Assembly (NCBI GenBank): GCA_905178155.1
Contig: CAJINV010000004.1
Location: forward strand, 3,567,320-3,631,319
Source: Amoebophrya sp. A120
Lineage: Eukaryota > Sar > Dinophyceae > Syndiniales > Amoebophryaceae
Length of the DNA stretch: 64,000 nt
Direction of reading: 5' to 3'
Numbering within the stretch: the stretch's first letter is position 1; every line of letters starts with the position of its first letter. The notes beneath the pieces were generated by a model. The model was not told the DNA's origin and did no database searches. It saw only the letters and a program-made list of their open reading frames with translations. The translations under genes were made by a program, and so were the position numbers. This document shows positions 1-13,300 of the stretch, in pieces.

Positions 1-27
1 AAGTAGAAACGATCGCAAAGGAATAAA

Positions 28-519
28 ATGTCTTCGTCGCGGCCTCCCTTTTGGGAGGTCACTGACGTGGAGATCGTTCGGAAGGAGGGTAGTTCCACGA
101 AGGTTGCAGAGGCGGTTATCGAAGCTAGGCCGACCTCGAAATACCCGAATCTATGGGTGTGCTGCAGTTCCCGCGCGGAAGGCAGCAGCAAATTTGACGA
201 CGTGGAGTTGACCCGGACCATCTTTTTGCTGAAAGACGGGTGTCGGGCTAGTGGGCGCAGTGTGGTACTTCAGTTCAAGCCCACCGGGAAAAAGTTGGTC
301 AGTTTGAAGGCCACGTTCCTGACGGAGGCCGACGTCAAAGGGTTTTGCACGGTGTGTGGGCTACCGTTCGGGGAGGTTCCGCAGCCAGCAGTGGCGAGCA
401 ACAAACGAGAAGAGCCAATAAGCAGTGCACCGGCGTGGGCCACGGACCCGATGGAGCGGGCGAAGCGGGCGCGCCTGGAGAAGCCGGTGGTGAAAAGACC
501 ACCCGATCAGCACGAGTAA
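28..519 (+). CDS. Hypothetical protein, 163 aa
   Basis: Single uninterrupted frame beginning at an ATG preceded by an A-rich leader and ending TAA. I do not recognise the family. The first 110 residues look folded (mixed beta/alpha composition, with an AEAVIEARP stretch and a TVCGLPFGE segment holding the last cysteine). The C-terminal 45 residues are basic and charged (MERAKRARLEKPVVKRPP), which could be a nuclear localisation or nucleic-acid-contacting tail, by inference only. It has GC-rich third positions like the neighbouring real genes, unlike the intergenic sequence. An upstream exon outside the window cannot be excluded, though the start lies only 28 bases in. Confidence 0.6.
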   Translation: MSSSRPPFWEVTDVEIVRKEGSSTKVAEAVIEARPTSKYPNLWVCCSSRAEGSSKFDDVELTRTIFLLKDGCRASGRSVVLQFKPTGKKLVSLKATFLTEADVKGFCTVCGLPFGEVPQPAVASNKREEPISSAPAWATDPMERAKRARLEKPVVKRPPDQHE

Positions 520-713
520 GCTGAATGATAAGAAAGCAGCGAATTGCAGCTTCTATACAGACGCGATTATTTTGATGTCGGACACGACGTTAGCTGATAT
601 CAAACAACTTTGTTCTGTAGAGAGTTTATCACGCATCAAAGCATGTGAGAAGTCATACAAGAGGTTTATCTCACACAACAACAACTACCTAACTCCGCAG
701 CCCCAGCGTCGTG

Positions 714-3129
714 ATGGGTACGAACGCACTGAAAACGAAATCCCTGCCCCAACACCTCGCAATACTCGTGACGCACCCGAACAAGAAGAATTTCGGGCTG
801 CAGCAGAGCGACAAACCCTACATGCCCCCGACTGACACCGCGTGGCGCACCAAGCGGGACCTCACCACCGCACGCTGGGAGCAACAGATGGCGAAGGTCC
901 CGGCCCCCAGCTCCCAGTACAAGCGGGACACCCCGGCGCCGAGCTTCACGAATGGCTTGATGAGTCTTTCGAACGCGCCACCGCTCCCCAACGGCACGGG
1001 AACCACGTCTGCCTCGTCGAGCAGCAGCGGTGGCGGTGGCGGCCTCGTGAACCTCGGCAACACCTGCTTCTTCAACGCGGTGTTGCAGTACATCCGCAGC
1101 ATCCCTCTGTTCGAGGAGATTTTGCTCCGTGCGAGGACCGTTGCGAACGGCATAGAAAAAGAACCGGGACTGGAGGGGAAGGGAAAGACAGAAATGAAAG
1201 AGCCTGCCGCTACCACTGCTTCTGCCGATGGCGCCCTTGTTGCTGCGCAAGGAAATAAACATCAAGGCGAAGAAGGTGTTCTTCTTGAGCCGGCAGCGTC
1301 ATCAACCAGCACCATATCCGCAGCTTCACCACCAGAGCACCCGGACGCCTTTCTCTCCCCCGCGAAAGAACCCACGACGAGCAAAACTGCCTGCGACTTG
1401 CGGGCGTTGCCAACGCCGCAACGGACACGGAAGGAGGATGATGAAAATAAAAACGAAGATCACGTCGTGGCAAATAAAGTAAACCTGAATAAACCATCGG
1501 AGACGAGCAGGCTGAATTCCATCGAGATTTACGCACTGTCGGTGAAGGTGTTGGAGGGGTTGAAGAGCAACAGCACGGCGGTGAACCCGGGGGAGCTGCT
1601 GCGGTGCATCAGCAAGAAGAACCCGATGTTTGGGAACCACATGCAGCACGACGCGCACGAGTTTTTCTTGGAATACATCAACCACCTTCACGACGCGCTG
1701 CTAGACCAGGTCCAGGAACTCCCAACGGTGCTTTTCGACAGCGAGGTGTCCCTGCAGCTGGACTGCCGCAGGTGCCACAACTGGCAGAGCGACAACGTGG
1801 AGAAGTTTCGCGACTACAGTCTCGATTTCCTCCCGGCAGGTAGGGCACAGAAGCTGGAGGAATTGCTGGAAGCGTATTTTCAGGACGAGGAGCGCGATAT
1901 TGCAAGGAAAAATCCCCCCTCCCCATATTAAAAACGTATCTGAAAATTTGTGATGCAGATCTGCGGCCACAAATCCTGTCTGTCTTGCTAGAAGGCAAAT
2001 CCAGGCTCTCTGCCACGCTATGCAGGCGATTTGTGATGCTGTAAGGACTACAGGGCAGCCGTCTACCATGCTAGCCGCCTACACCAAAAGGCGCCTATCC
2101 AGGCTTGCAATCTGCGCGCAGTCCTATACTGCAAGACAAATCTGATTTATGTACGCAAATCCAGCACTACAGATTTCCTTTTCGATATGGGGAGGGGGGA
2201 TTTTTCCTTTTGATACGCGAGTACCGCTGTCCGCAGTGCGAGAAGCAGCCAGGCGCACCGGGGCAGGGCAGCAGTTCTTGTGAGGGGGCGAAGGGCGCGA
2301 CGACTACATTTGCTGCGCCCCCCCAAACGGTGATCGCCACCAAGAAAATCCGGCACCCCGCCAAGGCACTGGCGCTGCACCTAAAGCGGTTCAAGGCGGA
2401 TCCCGTCGCGCGGCGATACCTCAAGCGGCGCGAGGAAGTGGAGTTTCCGGAGCGGCTGGACCTGCCGCCGGAGTTTCTGCACCCGGAGCTCCTCAGCGAA
2501 CTCTACGAGGAGCGGGAAAACTATCCACAGGAAAAAGAAATCTAGTTTTATTACCGTAGACGTAATGCATGACAAGTGTCCTCCTCTTCGTGCGCCTGCC
2601 CTATCCAGCATTTTACCTTATACGAGGTAGCGAAAATAATTTTTGGCTGTAGTTCTAGTACGCGTGCGTGAACATCAAATTAAGTGGATTTCTATTGCAT
2701 AAAAGCTACGAGAAGGGGCAACGGCGCAGCAGTGGTGCCGTGTTGACGGCTGCGGAGCTCGACCAAATGTCGGAGGAAGACCAGTTGAAATGGGCGATGG
2801 AGCAGAGCGAGCGGGCCAACGAGAGCAGTGTACTACTAGACACCAGCAAGGACGAAGCTGCAACATCCTTGTTGGACACCACGGTGCACCTGGACGACCG
2901 CCCGGTGACCATCAGCTACCGACTCGCCAGCGTCGTCGTACACACGGGCGACACGCCACACTCGGGGCACTACATCACCTGGAACAGGCGGTGGGAAACC
3001 AAGACCTGGACCTGCTACAACGACAGCCGCGCGAGCGAGTTCGACCATTTACCCCCTTCGGTGCGCTCCCAGGCGTATCTGCTGCTGTACGAACAGAGCG
3101 ATCCGCTGGACAGCTCCTGTGGGAAGTAA
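714..3129 (+). CDS. Ubiquitin carboxyl-terminal hydrolase (USP family, peptidase C19)
   Basis: Cysteine protease that removes ubiquitin from proteins. Exons 714-1897, 2221-2521 and 2707-3129 give 635 residues. The Cys box GLVNLGNTCFFNAVLQ lies near residue 110, with catalytic Cys about 118. HMQHDAHEFF corresponds to the USP QQDAHEF box. A zinc ribbon is formed by CRRC in exon 1 and CPQC in exon 2, so it is intact only after removal of the first intron. The His box is GDTPHSGHYITW (His about 583), followed by CYNDSRASE carrying the third catalytic residue. The region between Cys box and QQDAHEF is expanded with low-complexity S/T/A/E sequence. Both introns are introners (F2 and F5); no GT-AG intron is needed. 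The USP subtype cannot be assigned by eye. The ATG at 714 is the first in frame; an upstream exon is possible. Confidence 0.9.
1898..2215 (+). mobile_element. Introner F2-a in USP gene
   Basis: 318 bp, starts TATTGCAAGG and ends CCTTTTGATA. The inner inverted repeat is ATCCCCCCTCCCCAT at the left and its complement at the right. Duplication CGCGA at 1893-1897 and 2216-2220. Removal plus one copy joins ...DEER to EYRCPQC in frame and restores the USP zinc ribbon. Confidence 0.95.
2522..2701 (+). mobile_element. Introner F5-a in USP gene
   Basis: 180 bp, starts TATCCACAGGAAAAAG and ends TTCTATTGCATA, as in the other F5 copies. The flanks AAAAC and AAAGC match 4 of 5. Removal plus five bases joins EEREN to YEKGQ in the correct frame (the two exons are in different frames). 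No GT donor exists in the open part of the upstream exon close to the junction. Confidence 0.85.
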
Positions 3130-4333
3130 AGAAGGGACCACGTCGGCTACCTGAAGCCACGTCGGCCTGAGGGCGCGGGCGAGAAGCTCTTGTGATGTGG
3201 AGAAACAAAGTATGGATGTTGGCAAAACGATGTTCATCCAGCGCGAGAAATAAAGTGGCTGCAAAGAGTCCTCTTGCAGCGATGAACGTTATTGCCTCCG
3301 CGTGGAGTTCCTCTGTGCGTTTATTTTCGCAGGAGCGGAAGGGACAAACTGAAACTTCTACTTACTTCGGGTCACGAATTCTACAAGGGACGCAGCATTC
3401 CAGTTGTGATTGTGTACAGGGAGGTTTTCTTGTCTGCTGAATTTCTAACAAACCGCAGAAAGGTCGTCAAAGACTCACTCGCCGTGTTCAAGTTGTCATG
3501 GCCGAAAAGCAAGAAATCTTGCGGTTGTTCCCATTTTCTCCAAAGGAAAGAACTCAGATCTCATCTCTAGTGCACTACACTCAACGTACTTATTATGATT
3601 GTCTCTCCAAAAGATCCGCAATCTGAAAAGATCACGGTATGATGAAAGCACGACCGGAAAACAAGCCGCAAAGGTTTTGCATGGCGATATATTTCACGCA
3701 ACATATTTTTCCAGCATTTTGTGATAATATCAAAGCAAATATCGGATGCATGATTTATTCCCAGGCAAAAGCATCGCAGTGGTGCTTTGTGTAGTGGTCT
3801 TGAGGTGCGCTACTAAATTTTTGTACCGCAAAAATATATGAAGATGATAGTACACGACAGCAACACTACCGCTTAAGTTTCTAAGGCGAACGCGAACAAC
3901 AACATTTTGAGTAAATTTTTAGGCTTTGAAGTAGTAAAAGTATAAGTTTATTTTCTAGCGACAAGACTTTATCTTGTCGCAGTAGGCACGACTATAGTAG
4001 AGTTTTGAAGAAGGTTGTGTATATCTCAAAAAAAAATATAGGCCGTTCGTGTCAACATCCTTCACACAAAAATCCTCACATCAGCAACATAGCTCCTTTC
4101 GGGAGAATAAAATCAGTACCACAAACAACGCAAAGTAGCATTGAGCGTAATTCCCATCATTATAGCGCAAGAAGCGCAATTATTATGCAGCAACCGTCAT
4201 GAGAAGTACTAGAACGGCCCTGACTGTCGGTTTGATGATTATATCGTCCGGTCCATTACTTCGCTGCTAGTCCCTGCATCAAGACAACCGTTGATTGTTC
4301 CTTGCTTTAACATTTAAAGGAAAAAAGCAGTCA
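3130..4333. other. Intergenic, USP to clathrin
   Basis: About 1.2 kb without a supported gene. AT-rich compared with the exons. It holds the hairpin at 3958-3980 and otherwise only short open frames without family resemblance. Confidence 0.6.
3958..3980. repeat. Perfect 9-bp hairpin
   Basis: GCGACAAGA, a 5-base loop CTTTA, then TCTTGTCGC. It lies about 830 bp downstream of the USP stop and 350 bp upstream of the clathrin start. It could be a transcript 3'-end or processing signal, but one copy proves nothing. Confidence 0.5.
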
Positions 4334-7300
4334 ATGATGCAGGCACAACCGTTGTACATCCAAGCCGGCTGCAAGCTGGGCGACCAGGGCATTGGTGCCT
4401 CGGCTCTCTCCTTTGCCAACCTGCAGATGCAAAGCGACAAGTACCTCTGCGTGAAAGATGCGGAGAAGGGGCAGGTTATCCTGAGTAAAAACGTCCCCAC
4501 CCCATAGTCACGATGGGAAATCTGCTAGCCAAATCAACAAGCTTAGGCTGTTACGCATGACAAGCTTGGGTCCGTGATGTAATCCTGTTTAGCTCGTTCA
4601 GTAGCATCACAGAGCTAGCCTACTATGCTGCTTGGAGCATTACAAAACTTCAAAACACGACTAGGAATCGCCTCTCATGGGGCTTCGCATGAGAAACGTT
4701 TTGAGGTTGCGTCTTTTGCATGATAAGTATGGGGTGGGGACGTTTTTACATAGGATACAGGTTGTGGTGTTTGATATCCAAAACAACTACGCCAAGGACA
4801 CAAAACCCATGAAGGCCGATACGGCACTGATGAACCCCTCCAAAAACTGGATCGCACTCAAGGGTACTTTACTTAATATTGCAGTTTATGCAATACAAAT
4901 CTTTTTCGTAAGGTCAATCAGCATTACAAATTCCTTTTCTCATGCTGAGGAAATTTGTAATGCATTTATACGAGTGATGTAGTTAATTGTAATTCGGATC
5001 ACACAACGAACTGCAGGTAAAAGTGACCAGGGGGGTGATTTCGTCCAGGTTTACAACCTATCAAATGCAAAAATGTCTGGGTCTGGAACTACAAAGCAAC
5101 TTGTAATGCTAAATCTGAATCATGTAACAATCTGTGTTGCGTGATTACCAAAAGCTGTCAACTTTTGACCTAATCGAGAGGCAGTTTCTCATGCAGGGTA
5201 GGCATGATAAAACTCTCACAGAATTTGTCATGCTCTGTCCTACATACCAGACCTGACGGGTCATGGAAAACCGGCACGACAAATCTTGCATCCTTCCAGA
5301 CCCAGACATATTTGCAATCCATACAACCTCGATACCAAAGCGAAGCTGGGGGTGTGGAACTGCCCGGAGGACCTGGTGCTCATGTCCTGGCTGAACGACG
5401 ACGTTCTGGGTCTGGTCCTGTCAAGAACGACCTACCACTGGAAGGTCGAGGGGTCCGCAGAAGCGGAAAAAATCATGGACCGCACAGGTAGAAGAAGTTG
5501 TCTTCGAAGGTTTTTTTTCTTTTTGATGGAACTGACTATGTGGAACGTCGACCATGGCACCTCCACCTGCGTGAAGAAAAAACACGTTCATTGCCTTCAC
5601 GTTAATAAAGTAGCGCTCCATCTTGAAACAAGATCTACTATTAATAACTATCTGAAAAAAAAACAGACAAGCTTGCGGAGCCTGCCACACAAGTGGTGTC
5701 TTACTCGATGGACCCCAACGGGTATCCAGGAAAAAAAGTGTGTAAGTGTAACTTTCTTTGAGAAACAGCATCACAACTTTGCTCTACATTAGAGAGAAAA
5801 CCTGGCATGCGTGGCTTGTAAGGAAAAACACACATGAAAAGAGGACTTCATGGCTGTCTGGCATGACAGGCGCAACTCTGTTGCAGCATGTCCTGCAACA
5901 CAAATTTACACTTACACAGTTTTTCTCTTGCATAACGGGGCCTGGTGTCTGCTGTGCGGAATCGCGAGCGACGACAAGAAAACCATTGACGGCTACATGC
6001 AGCTCTACTCCATCGAAAGGAAGCAGCAGCAGCTCATTCAGGGACATGGCGGTACATAATATGTATTTTGCGTAGCTGTGGGTGTAGCTATCCAGGTGAA
6101 ACAGTACTGCATGTTTATGACTTGTTTTTTGCATGAGAAGTTGTGCTTTTTGTTTTTCTCTTGCGCATGACAAGTTTGTGACTTTTTGAAAATCTATCAT
6201 CCTAGGTGCTTTCGGCAAAACTCTAGTGGACGACAGCAACGTGCCGGCAACGCTTGTCACATTCGCCAAGAGGGATAAGGGATCTTTCGCGACAACGTAC
6301 AACTTATTTATTTTTGTGTCGACAAGGATGAATGGACTGTCATGTTGCTGGTGTGCGAAATCCAAATCTTTGACTCTCGCTCTCCCAGAGCAGATGACAT
6401 GCTGCGCTTCGAGAAGCAAACCGCTTCTCTTTCTATTGATTCTGATTCCTTGTGCCATTAACAAGTACTTCCTCTAGTGGGGTTGTCAAATACAGGCGAT
6501 CATCCCAGTTGTGATCTGCTTGGAGTCGACGCGCCAGTCTATGCACGAAATAAGTACTTCTGAAACTACCCCAGGCTGCAAATCAACGAGGTCGGGCAGG
6601 ATTTCAACACTGCGGGGCGAAAAAAACACATGGTGCAAAAGGAGATCCTATCAAATGCAAAAATGTCTGGGTCTGGAAGACAGTAACTTGTGATGCTAAA
6701 TCTGAATCATGCTAAAATCTGTGTTGCATGAGTGCCAAAAGCTGTCCACTTTCGACCAAGTTGGGAGGGGATTTCTCATGCAGGATAGGCATGACAGAGA
6801 CCTGGCAGAGTTTGTCATGCTAGGTCCCGCATTCCAGACCTCATGGGTCATGGAAAATCTGCATGACAAGTTGCATCCTTCTAGACCCAGACATATTTGC
6901 AATGCATAGATCCCGATGCCGCCGGAGAGCCCGAACGACTTCGCCCTGTCGATGCACATATCAAATGTAAAAATGTCTGGGTCTGGAAGAATGCAACAAA
7001 CTTGTCATGCTAAATCTGAAGCGTGCAAAAATCTGTATTGCATGATTACCAAAAGTCGTCCAGTTTTGACCAAGTCGGGAGGGAGTTTCTCATGCAGGAT
7101 AGGCATGAGAGAGATCGCGCAGAATCTGTCATGCTAGGTCCTGCATTCCAGACCTCATGGGTCAGGGAAAAGCTGCATGACAAATCGCGCACTTTTCCAG
7201 CAGACCCAGACATTTTTGCATTTGATAGCACATCAGCGAAAAATTGGGAGTAATATACATGCTGATGAAGTCCGGAAACTTGTTTATGTTCGACGTAGCA

Positions 7301-10300
7301 ACAGGGGAGATGTTGTACCGGAACCCGGTCTCGAAGCAACCCATCCTGAAAGCCTGCAACGCACCGAAGACCGGTATAGTGTTAAAGACGAAGGCGTTGC
7401 GACAAATTTTTACGTCGAGCAACATATATGTAGTCAATGAGTCCTTTCTTGGCGGCACAGTAGTACCTTGACCTGCAGCTTGACTTCGTAGTTCCTACAC
7501 GTTTCACTGTATCGTCGCGCCGGTGCGATTTTTGCTCTGTGATGTGAAGATTTATTTGTGCGTAATATGTTTTGTAGTTCCCTCCGTGTTGTGTATGAAA
7601 AATCTTATCCGTTCTTCATCCTTCTTGTTCTCCCCCCCAGGCGGCATCCTGTTTATCAACAAGGACGGGCACGTGTGCAGTGCCGGCGCCAGCGAGCAAG
7701 GCCTGGTGCCCTACATCTTCACCTCCGCCATTCCCAACAAGCAGGAGATCGGCATCAACCTCGCCAGGCGGTTCGGTTTCGCCGGCGCGGAGGAGATTCT
7801 CAACACGGCGTTCCAGAGGGACTTTGCCATGCAGAACTACAAGGAAGCCGCTACCACGGTCGCAAAAGCGAAAGCCCTACGGACCAGCGAAACCATTGAG
7901 AAATTCAGGGTATAGTTGTGTTTTTAAAGCTAGTTGTAGAGAATCACCGTCGAAGACTTTGGACGCACGTGAGGAGCAGAAAAGTTCTTTGCATTCGATA
8001 AAAATCATACCGCGAAAAAAACATTTTATCGTTCTCGTTTTCGTGCAAAAATCACAGAACGCGCCGCAGCCCGCGGGGCAGCCGCTGCCGCTGCTGACGT
8101 ATTTTTCTACCCTGCTCGACAAGGCGGGGAAGTTGAACAAATACGAGTCCGTGCAGCTGTGCCAGCTGGTCGTCCAGCAGGGGAGGCACGACCTCATCGA
8201 GAAGTGGCTTAACGCCGACCAGTTGGACTGCAGCGAGGAGTTGGGCGACGTCATCAAGCAACTCCCCGCGCTGAGTCAGCACGCGCTCAAAGTCTATTAC
8301 AAGGGCGAGGCGCACCAGAAAGTGATCAACAGCTTTATGGAAATGGGGCAGGTGGACAAAATCATCGAGTACGCGAAAAAGGTACGGAATTCCCTATAAT
8401 TTTCATCGTTCTGCCATTCGACAGTTGGTAGAAGTGGTGGTGTCTATCGGATAGTTAACGCGAAAAATGATTCTACAACTTTTTTCTCATATGATCTTCC
8501 TGATGCAGCAGCAGGAGGCTAAGTAGCCTGTAGGTGTAGCTAAATGGCACAGTTTTTATGCAATGAAAACCATCGCAAAAAATAAACATGGTAGTATTTG
8601 AACACTCGTCTCTCAACAACAGGCCAACGCCAAGGCGGACTACTCCGGGCTGATGCGAAACTTGGTGGCGGTGAACCCCCAGCAGGCGGTTGAGTTTGCG
8701 AAGAGTCTGATGAACAACGTGCCGCCGCTGACGGACATCCGGCAAATCATCGACACGTTTATGAGCCAGAACCGGCTGCAGGAAACCACGTCGGTGCTGA
8801 TCGATTATTTGAAGGAAAACAAGCCGGAGCACGCGGCGCTGCAGACGGAGCTGTTCCGCATGAACTTGCTCCAGGCGCCCCAGGCGGCGGAGTTGATCTT
8901 CCAGTTGGACACCTTCACCCACTACGACAAGCAGGTGGTCGCGCAGCTGTGCGAGAAGGCCGGATTGTGGAATCGGGCCCTGCTATCAAACGCAAAAATG
9001 TGTCGGCCCGGAAGGAGGCAAGGTTTGCCATGCACATTTTGCATGACTCATGATTTCTGTGATGCATGCCCCAGCATCACAGATTTTTTAAGAGCTTCTT
9101 GATGCTAATTACGCATGAGAAGTTATGCCCTCTCCGCGTGCCAAGAACTGACGCCTCTGGCTGCTCATGCAACACAGATACTTTTGGAATTCGCAAACAG
9201 CATTACAAATTGCATTCTTCCAGACCTAGACATATTTGCATTTGATACCTGCAGGACTACACGGACATCTCCGACGTGCGCCGCGTGTTGGCGTACGCGC
9301 CGACCATGAACGCGGAATTTCTCGTGAATTACTGCACGAAACTTCCCCCGCAGACGTGCCTGGAGGTGATGGGGGACCTTATGCATTGCAAAAGTATCGT
9401 ACTAGTATAAATCGCAATACAAATTTCCTTAGCTGCATTAGAAATGGAATTTGTAATGCGGATTTGCCTTAAGAAAAAGATTTGTAATGCATGACTGCGA
9501 TTACTACGAGTGCGATACTTTTGCACAGGATAGACCTGATGAAAAACCGACACCAGAACTTGAACGTGGTCGTGCAAGTGGCCATCAAGTTATAACAGTG
9601 CACAACTCCCCGTGTCCCTCATTTGTCATGCAAAATACCCAATCCGCCCTTTGCTTGTTGGCACAATTTGCATGACAAGTTCTGATAGCCCAAATAGCGC
9701 TATACTCCAGTGCAAGTCTGTCATGCAAAACCGGCATTCTTGCTGATGCTTGTATGGCCGTTCGTGCTATACAAATGAGGGGGAGGGGGAGTTGTGCGCT
9801 GTGATACAAGTGCCACCAGCAGATCGGCGCGGAGAAGCTCATCGAGATGTTTGAGTCGTATTACAATGAAAAATGCCCCCACCCCACACTTGGCAGCATT
9901 TGTAATTGTATTGCAAACCTTTCCAATAGAAACATTTCCCGTCTTGCATATCTCAGCATCACAAATTTTCCATGCTGAATAGCTCGAATTTGTGTTGCGA
10001 AGGGGCCCAACAGCAGCTGGATATGTTATGCACAAGGTACCTTGCGCACCTAGATTCTGCATCAGAAAGGCTCGCAATCCTTTCATGCAAGACAAAAAGC
10101 TTTCATTTGGAAACTTTGCATGACAATTCGGGGGTGGGGGCATTCTTCATTGTAATAAGTCGTTCTCCAGTTTCGAGGGCGTATTCTACTTTGTGGGCGC
10201 GATCTCCAGCCAGATGGGCGAGGGCCACCCGGAAGTGATCTTCAAGTACATTCAGGCGGCCTCCCGGTTGGGCAACGTGCAGGAGGTGGAGCGCGTGCTG

Positions 10301-13300
10301 AAGGAAAACCCCAAAAGTTACGACCCCGTGAAAGTAAAAGACTTCCTGAAAGGCGAAAAACTCCCCGACCCCCGACCCTTGATCTACGTCTGCGACCTAC
10401 ACGGCTTCATTGAGGAGCTGGCGACATACCTGTATAGTTTGTTTTTGATGTCCGAGTTTTTTTTATTTCCTGGACACAGCATAAAGGGTAAAAGATGAAG
10501 GACCACTTCTTGGGTTTTCAATATTTTCTCACGCGAGATCATGAACTTGTATGGTTATCAACCCAATATTAAACTACAGGTACAACAACCAATTACTGAA
10601 GTACATTGAAGTGTACGTGACGAAGGTAAACCCGTTGAACACCCCGAAGTTCGTCGGTACCCTGATCGACCTCGACTGCAGCGAAGATTTTATCAAGCAG
10701 TTGCTCCAGGCGGTTCGTTCCGCCTGTCCGGTGGAGCCGCTGGTGACGGAGTGCGAGAAGCGCAACCGGCTGCGGCTGTTGCAGCCCTGGCTGGAGGCTC
10801 GCGTCTCCGAGGGGAACCAGGAGGGCCCGTTGCACAACGCGCTGGCCATGATCTGCATCGAAACCGGGCGAGACCCGGAAACGTTCCTGAAGAACAACCA
10901 CTTCTACGACAGCAAGGTCGTCGGGAAGTTCTGCGAGGAACGGGACCCCCACCTCGCCTACACATGTTACAAGCGCGCCTTCGGGCAGTGCGACGAGGAG
11001 CTGGTGGCGGTCACGAACAAGTATCCTGAGCAAAAACGTCCCCACCCCATAGTCAAGTTGGTAAATCTGCAACACAAATCGCCAAGTTTTGGGAGTTGTG
11101 CATGACAAGTTTCCATCTGCAGCGTTGTACTGGTTAACAAGGGAAGCCGCATGAGAAAGCCATTTTGTCATGGTGTTTACAGCATTACAACAGATTTCAA
11201 AACACGATTGGAAATGCCTCTCATGGAGATGCGCATTACAGATGCTCCTGTCGTTGCGCATTTGCATGACAACTCTGGGGTAGAGGGGGGGGGCAAAGTG
11301 TGCTGCAATTCCTTTAGCATGACAACTCTGGGGTGGGGACGTTTTTACATAGGATAACAAAAACGGCCTGTTCAAGCTCCAGGCGAAATACCTGGTGGAG
11401 CGGAAATCCCCCGAGCTGTGGGCCACGGTGCTCGGGGAGGAGGCGAACCAAGAATTTCGGAGGAAAACCATCGACCAGACGATCAGCTCCGCGCTCCCGG
11501 AGTGCATATCAAATGTAAAAATGTCTGGGTCTGGAAGAATTCATGTTTGTCATGCTTGTCTTGCATGACTCTTAAATCTGTCATGCACGGTTCCCAAGAG
11601 CTCTGATTTTCTGTGATGCAGAAGCGCAGTTTGTCATGCAGAATAGGCAAAACCTAGGAGCTCAGAAACTTGTCATGCTGAGCCAGCATCTGTAGCCTCG
11701 TCATGAGACGCCACCCAGCATCACAAGTTTCCAGACCCAGACATTTTTGCAATCCATAGTGCACCAACCCGGACGAAGTGTCCGTCACCGTGAAGGCCTT
11801 CATCGCGGCGGAACTGTATCAACTGTAAAAATGTCTGGGTCTGGAAGGTTGGAACTTGTAATGCTAGCTCTACATTCCTGGGAAATCTGTATAGCATAAC
11901 GAACAAAAGTCGCAGCCTCTTTTGTCATGCAAAAACGCAGTTTCTTATGCGGATTGCCTACGAGAAAGCGTTTTGGGAAGTTGTCATGCCGGACTGCATT
12001 CGGAAGTGTTTTCATCATGCACATGTTAGCATCACAAGTTTCCAGACCCAGACATTTTTGCATTGGATAAACTGCACTCGGAGTTGATTGAGCTGCTGGA
12101 GAAGATCGTGCTCCACCGGTCCGAGTTCGCCAACGCACGAAACCTGCAGAATCTGCTGATCCTCACCGCGATCCGCGCCGACCCCACAAGGGTGATGGAC
12201 TACATCAACCGGCTGACCAGTTACAACGGCCCGGAGATCGCGAAAGTGGCGCTGGGTCCAGAGTACAAGCTGTACGAGGAGGCGTTTGTGATCTACAAGA
12301 AGGGCGAAATGCACCCGGAGGCCATGGACGTTTTGCTGTTGAACATTGACAGCATAGAACGGGCCGCGGAGTACGCCGCACGGGTGAACGAGCCGGTCGT
12401 GTGGAGCAAATTGGGAAAGGCGTACTTGGAGTCAGGTAGAGTGACTTGCATAATTTTCAAAGTGAGCTCAGCATGACAAAAATGATTTGTCATGCTGATT
12501 GATCTACTGTGCGAAGCCGATGATTTATACGCAAAATGAAATTATCAGGTGCCGTGGCCGAGGCCATCGACAGTTACATTAAGGCGAACGACGCTTCGGA
12601 CTACATGGAGGTGATATCCGTGGCGGAGAGGCAGAACAAATTCGAGGAGCTGGTGACGTTTCTGAAAATGGCCCGGAAATCGCAGAAGGACCAGCACCTG
12701 GATTCGGAGCTGGTGTACAGCTACGCGAAGATCGACAATTTGGCGGACTTGGAGGAGTTCGTGTCCGGCACCAACACCGCCAACTGCCAGATGATCGGCG
12801 ACCGGTTGTACGACGAGGGCAACTACAAGGCGGCCAAGCTGCTCTTCCAGTCGATTGGCAACAACGCGAAGCTCGCGTCCTGCTACGTCAAGCTGGAGGA
12901 ATACAACGCCGCGGTTGAAGCGGCCAAGAAGGCGAACAATCCGAAGGTGTGGAAGGAGGTCTCCGTCGCCTGCGTCGCCGCGCAGGAGTTCCGATGCGCC
13001 AGTATCGCCGGCATGAGCATCATTGTGCACCCCGACCATTTGGAGGAATTAATCGCCCAGTACGAGAAGCACGGGTATTTCGAGGAGCTGATCCAGCTGC
13101 TGGACCAGGGGCTCTCCGCGGAGCGGGCGCACGTCGGGATGTACACGGAGTTGGCGATTCTGTACAGCAAGTACAAGCCGGAGAGGCTGATGGACTTCAT
13201 CAAGATGAACACGCAGAAGTGCAACATCCCGAAGGTGATCCGGGCCTGCGAGCGCCACTGCCACTGGGAGGAGGCGGTGCATTTATACACGCACTACGAC

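Noticed and set aside
572-835. 87-codon frame upstream of and overlapping the USP start
   Set aside because: Overlaps the USP N-terminus in another frame; low complexity, no domain. It could be an upstream ORF but is not supported.
666-1265. 199-codon minus-strand frame opposite USP exon 1
   Set aside because: Arises from the GC-rich + strand coding sequence; no motif.
5059-7227. Regularly spaced, near-identical repeats that could look like a CRISPR array
   Set aside because: Units are 260-bp introners with inverted ends and target duplications inside clathrin exons; the spacers are coding.
9001-9240. Very short frames inside introners (phrases such as [13 protein letters not shown])
   Set aside because: They recur in all frames of many F1 copies and reflect repeat sequence, not protein coding.
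10593-11507. 304-codon minus-strand open frame opposite clathrin
   Set aside because: Mirror image of GC-rich clathrin coding sequence that runs across an introner; the + strand has unmistakable clathrin homology.
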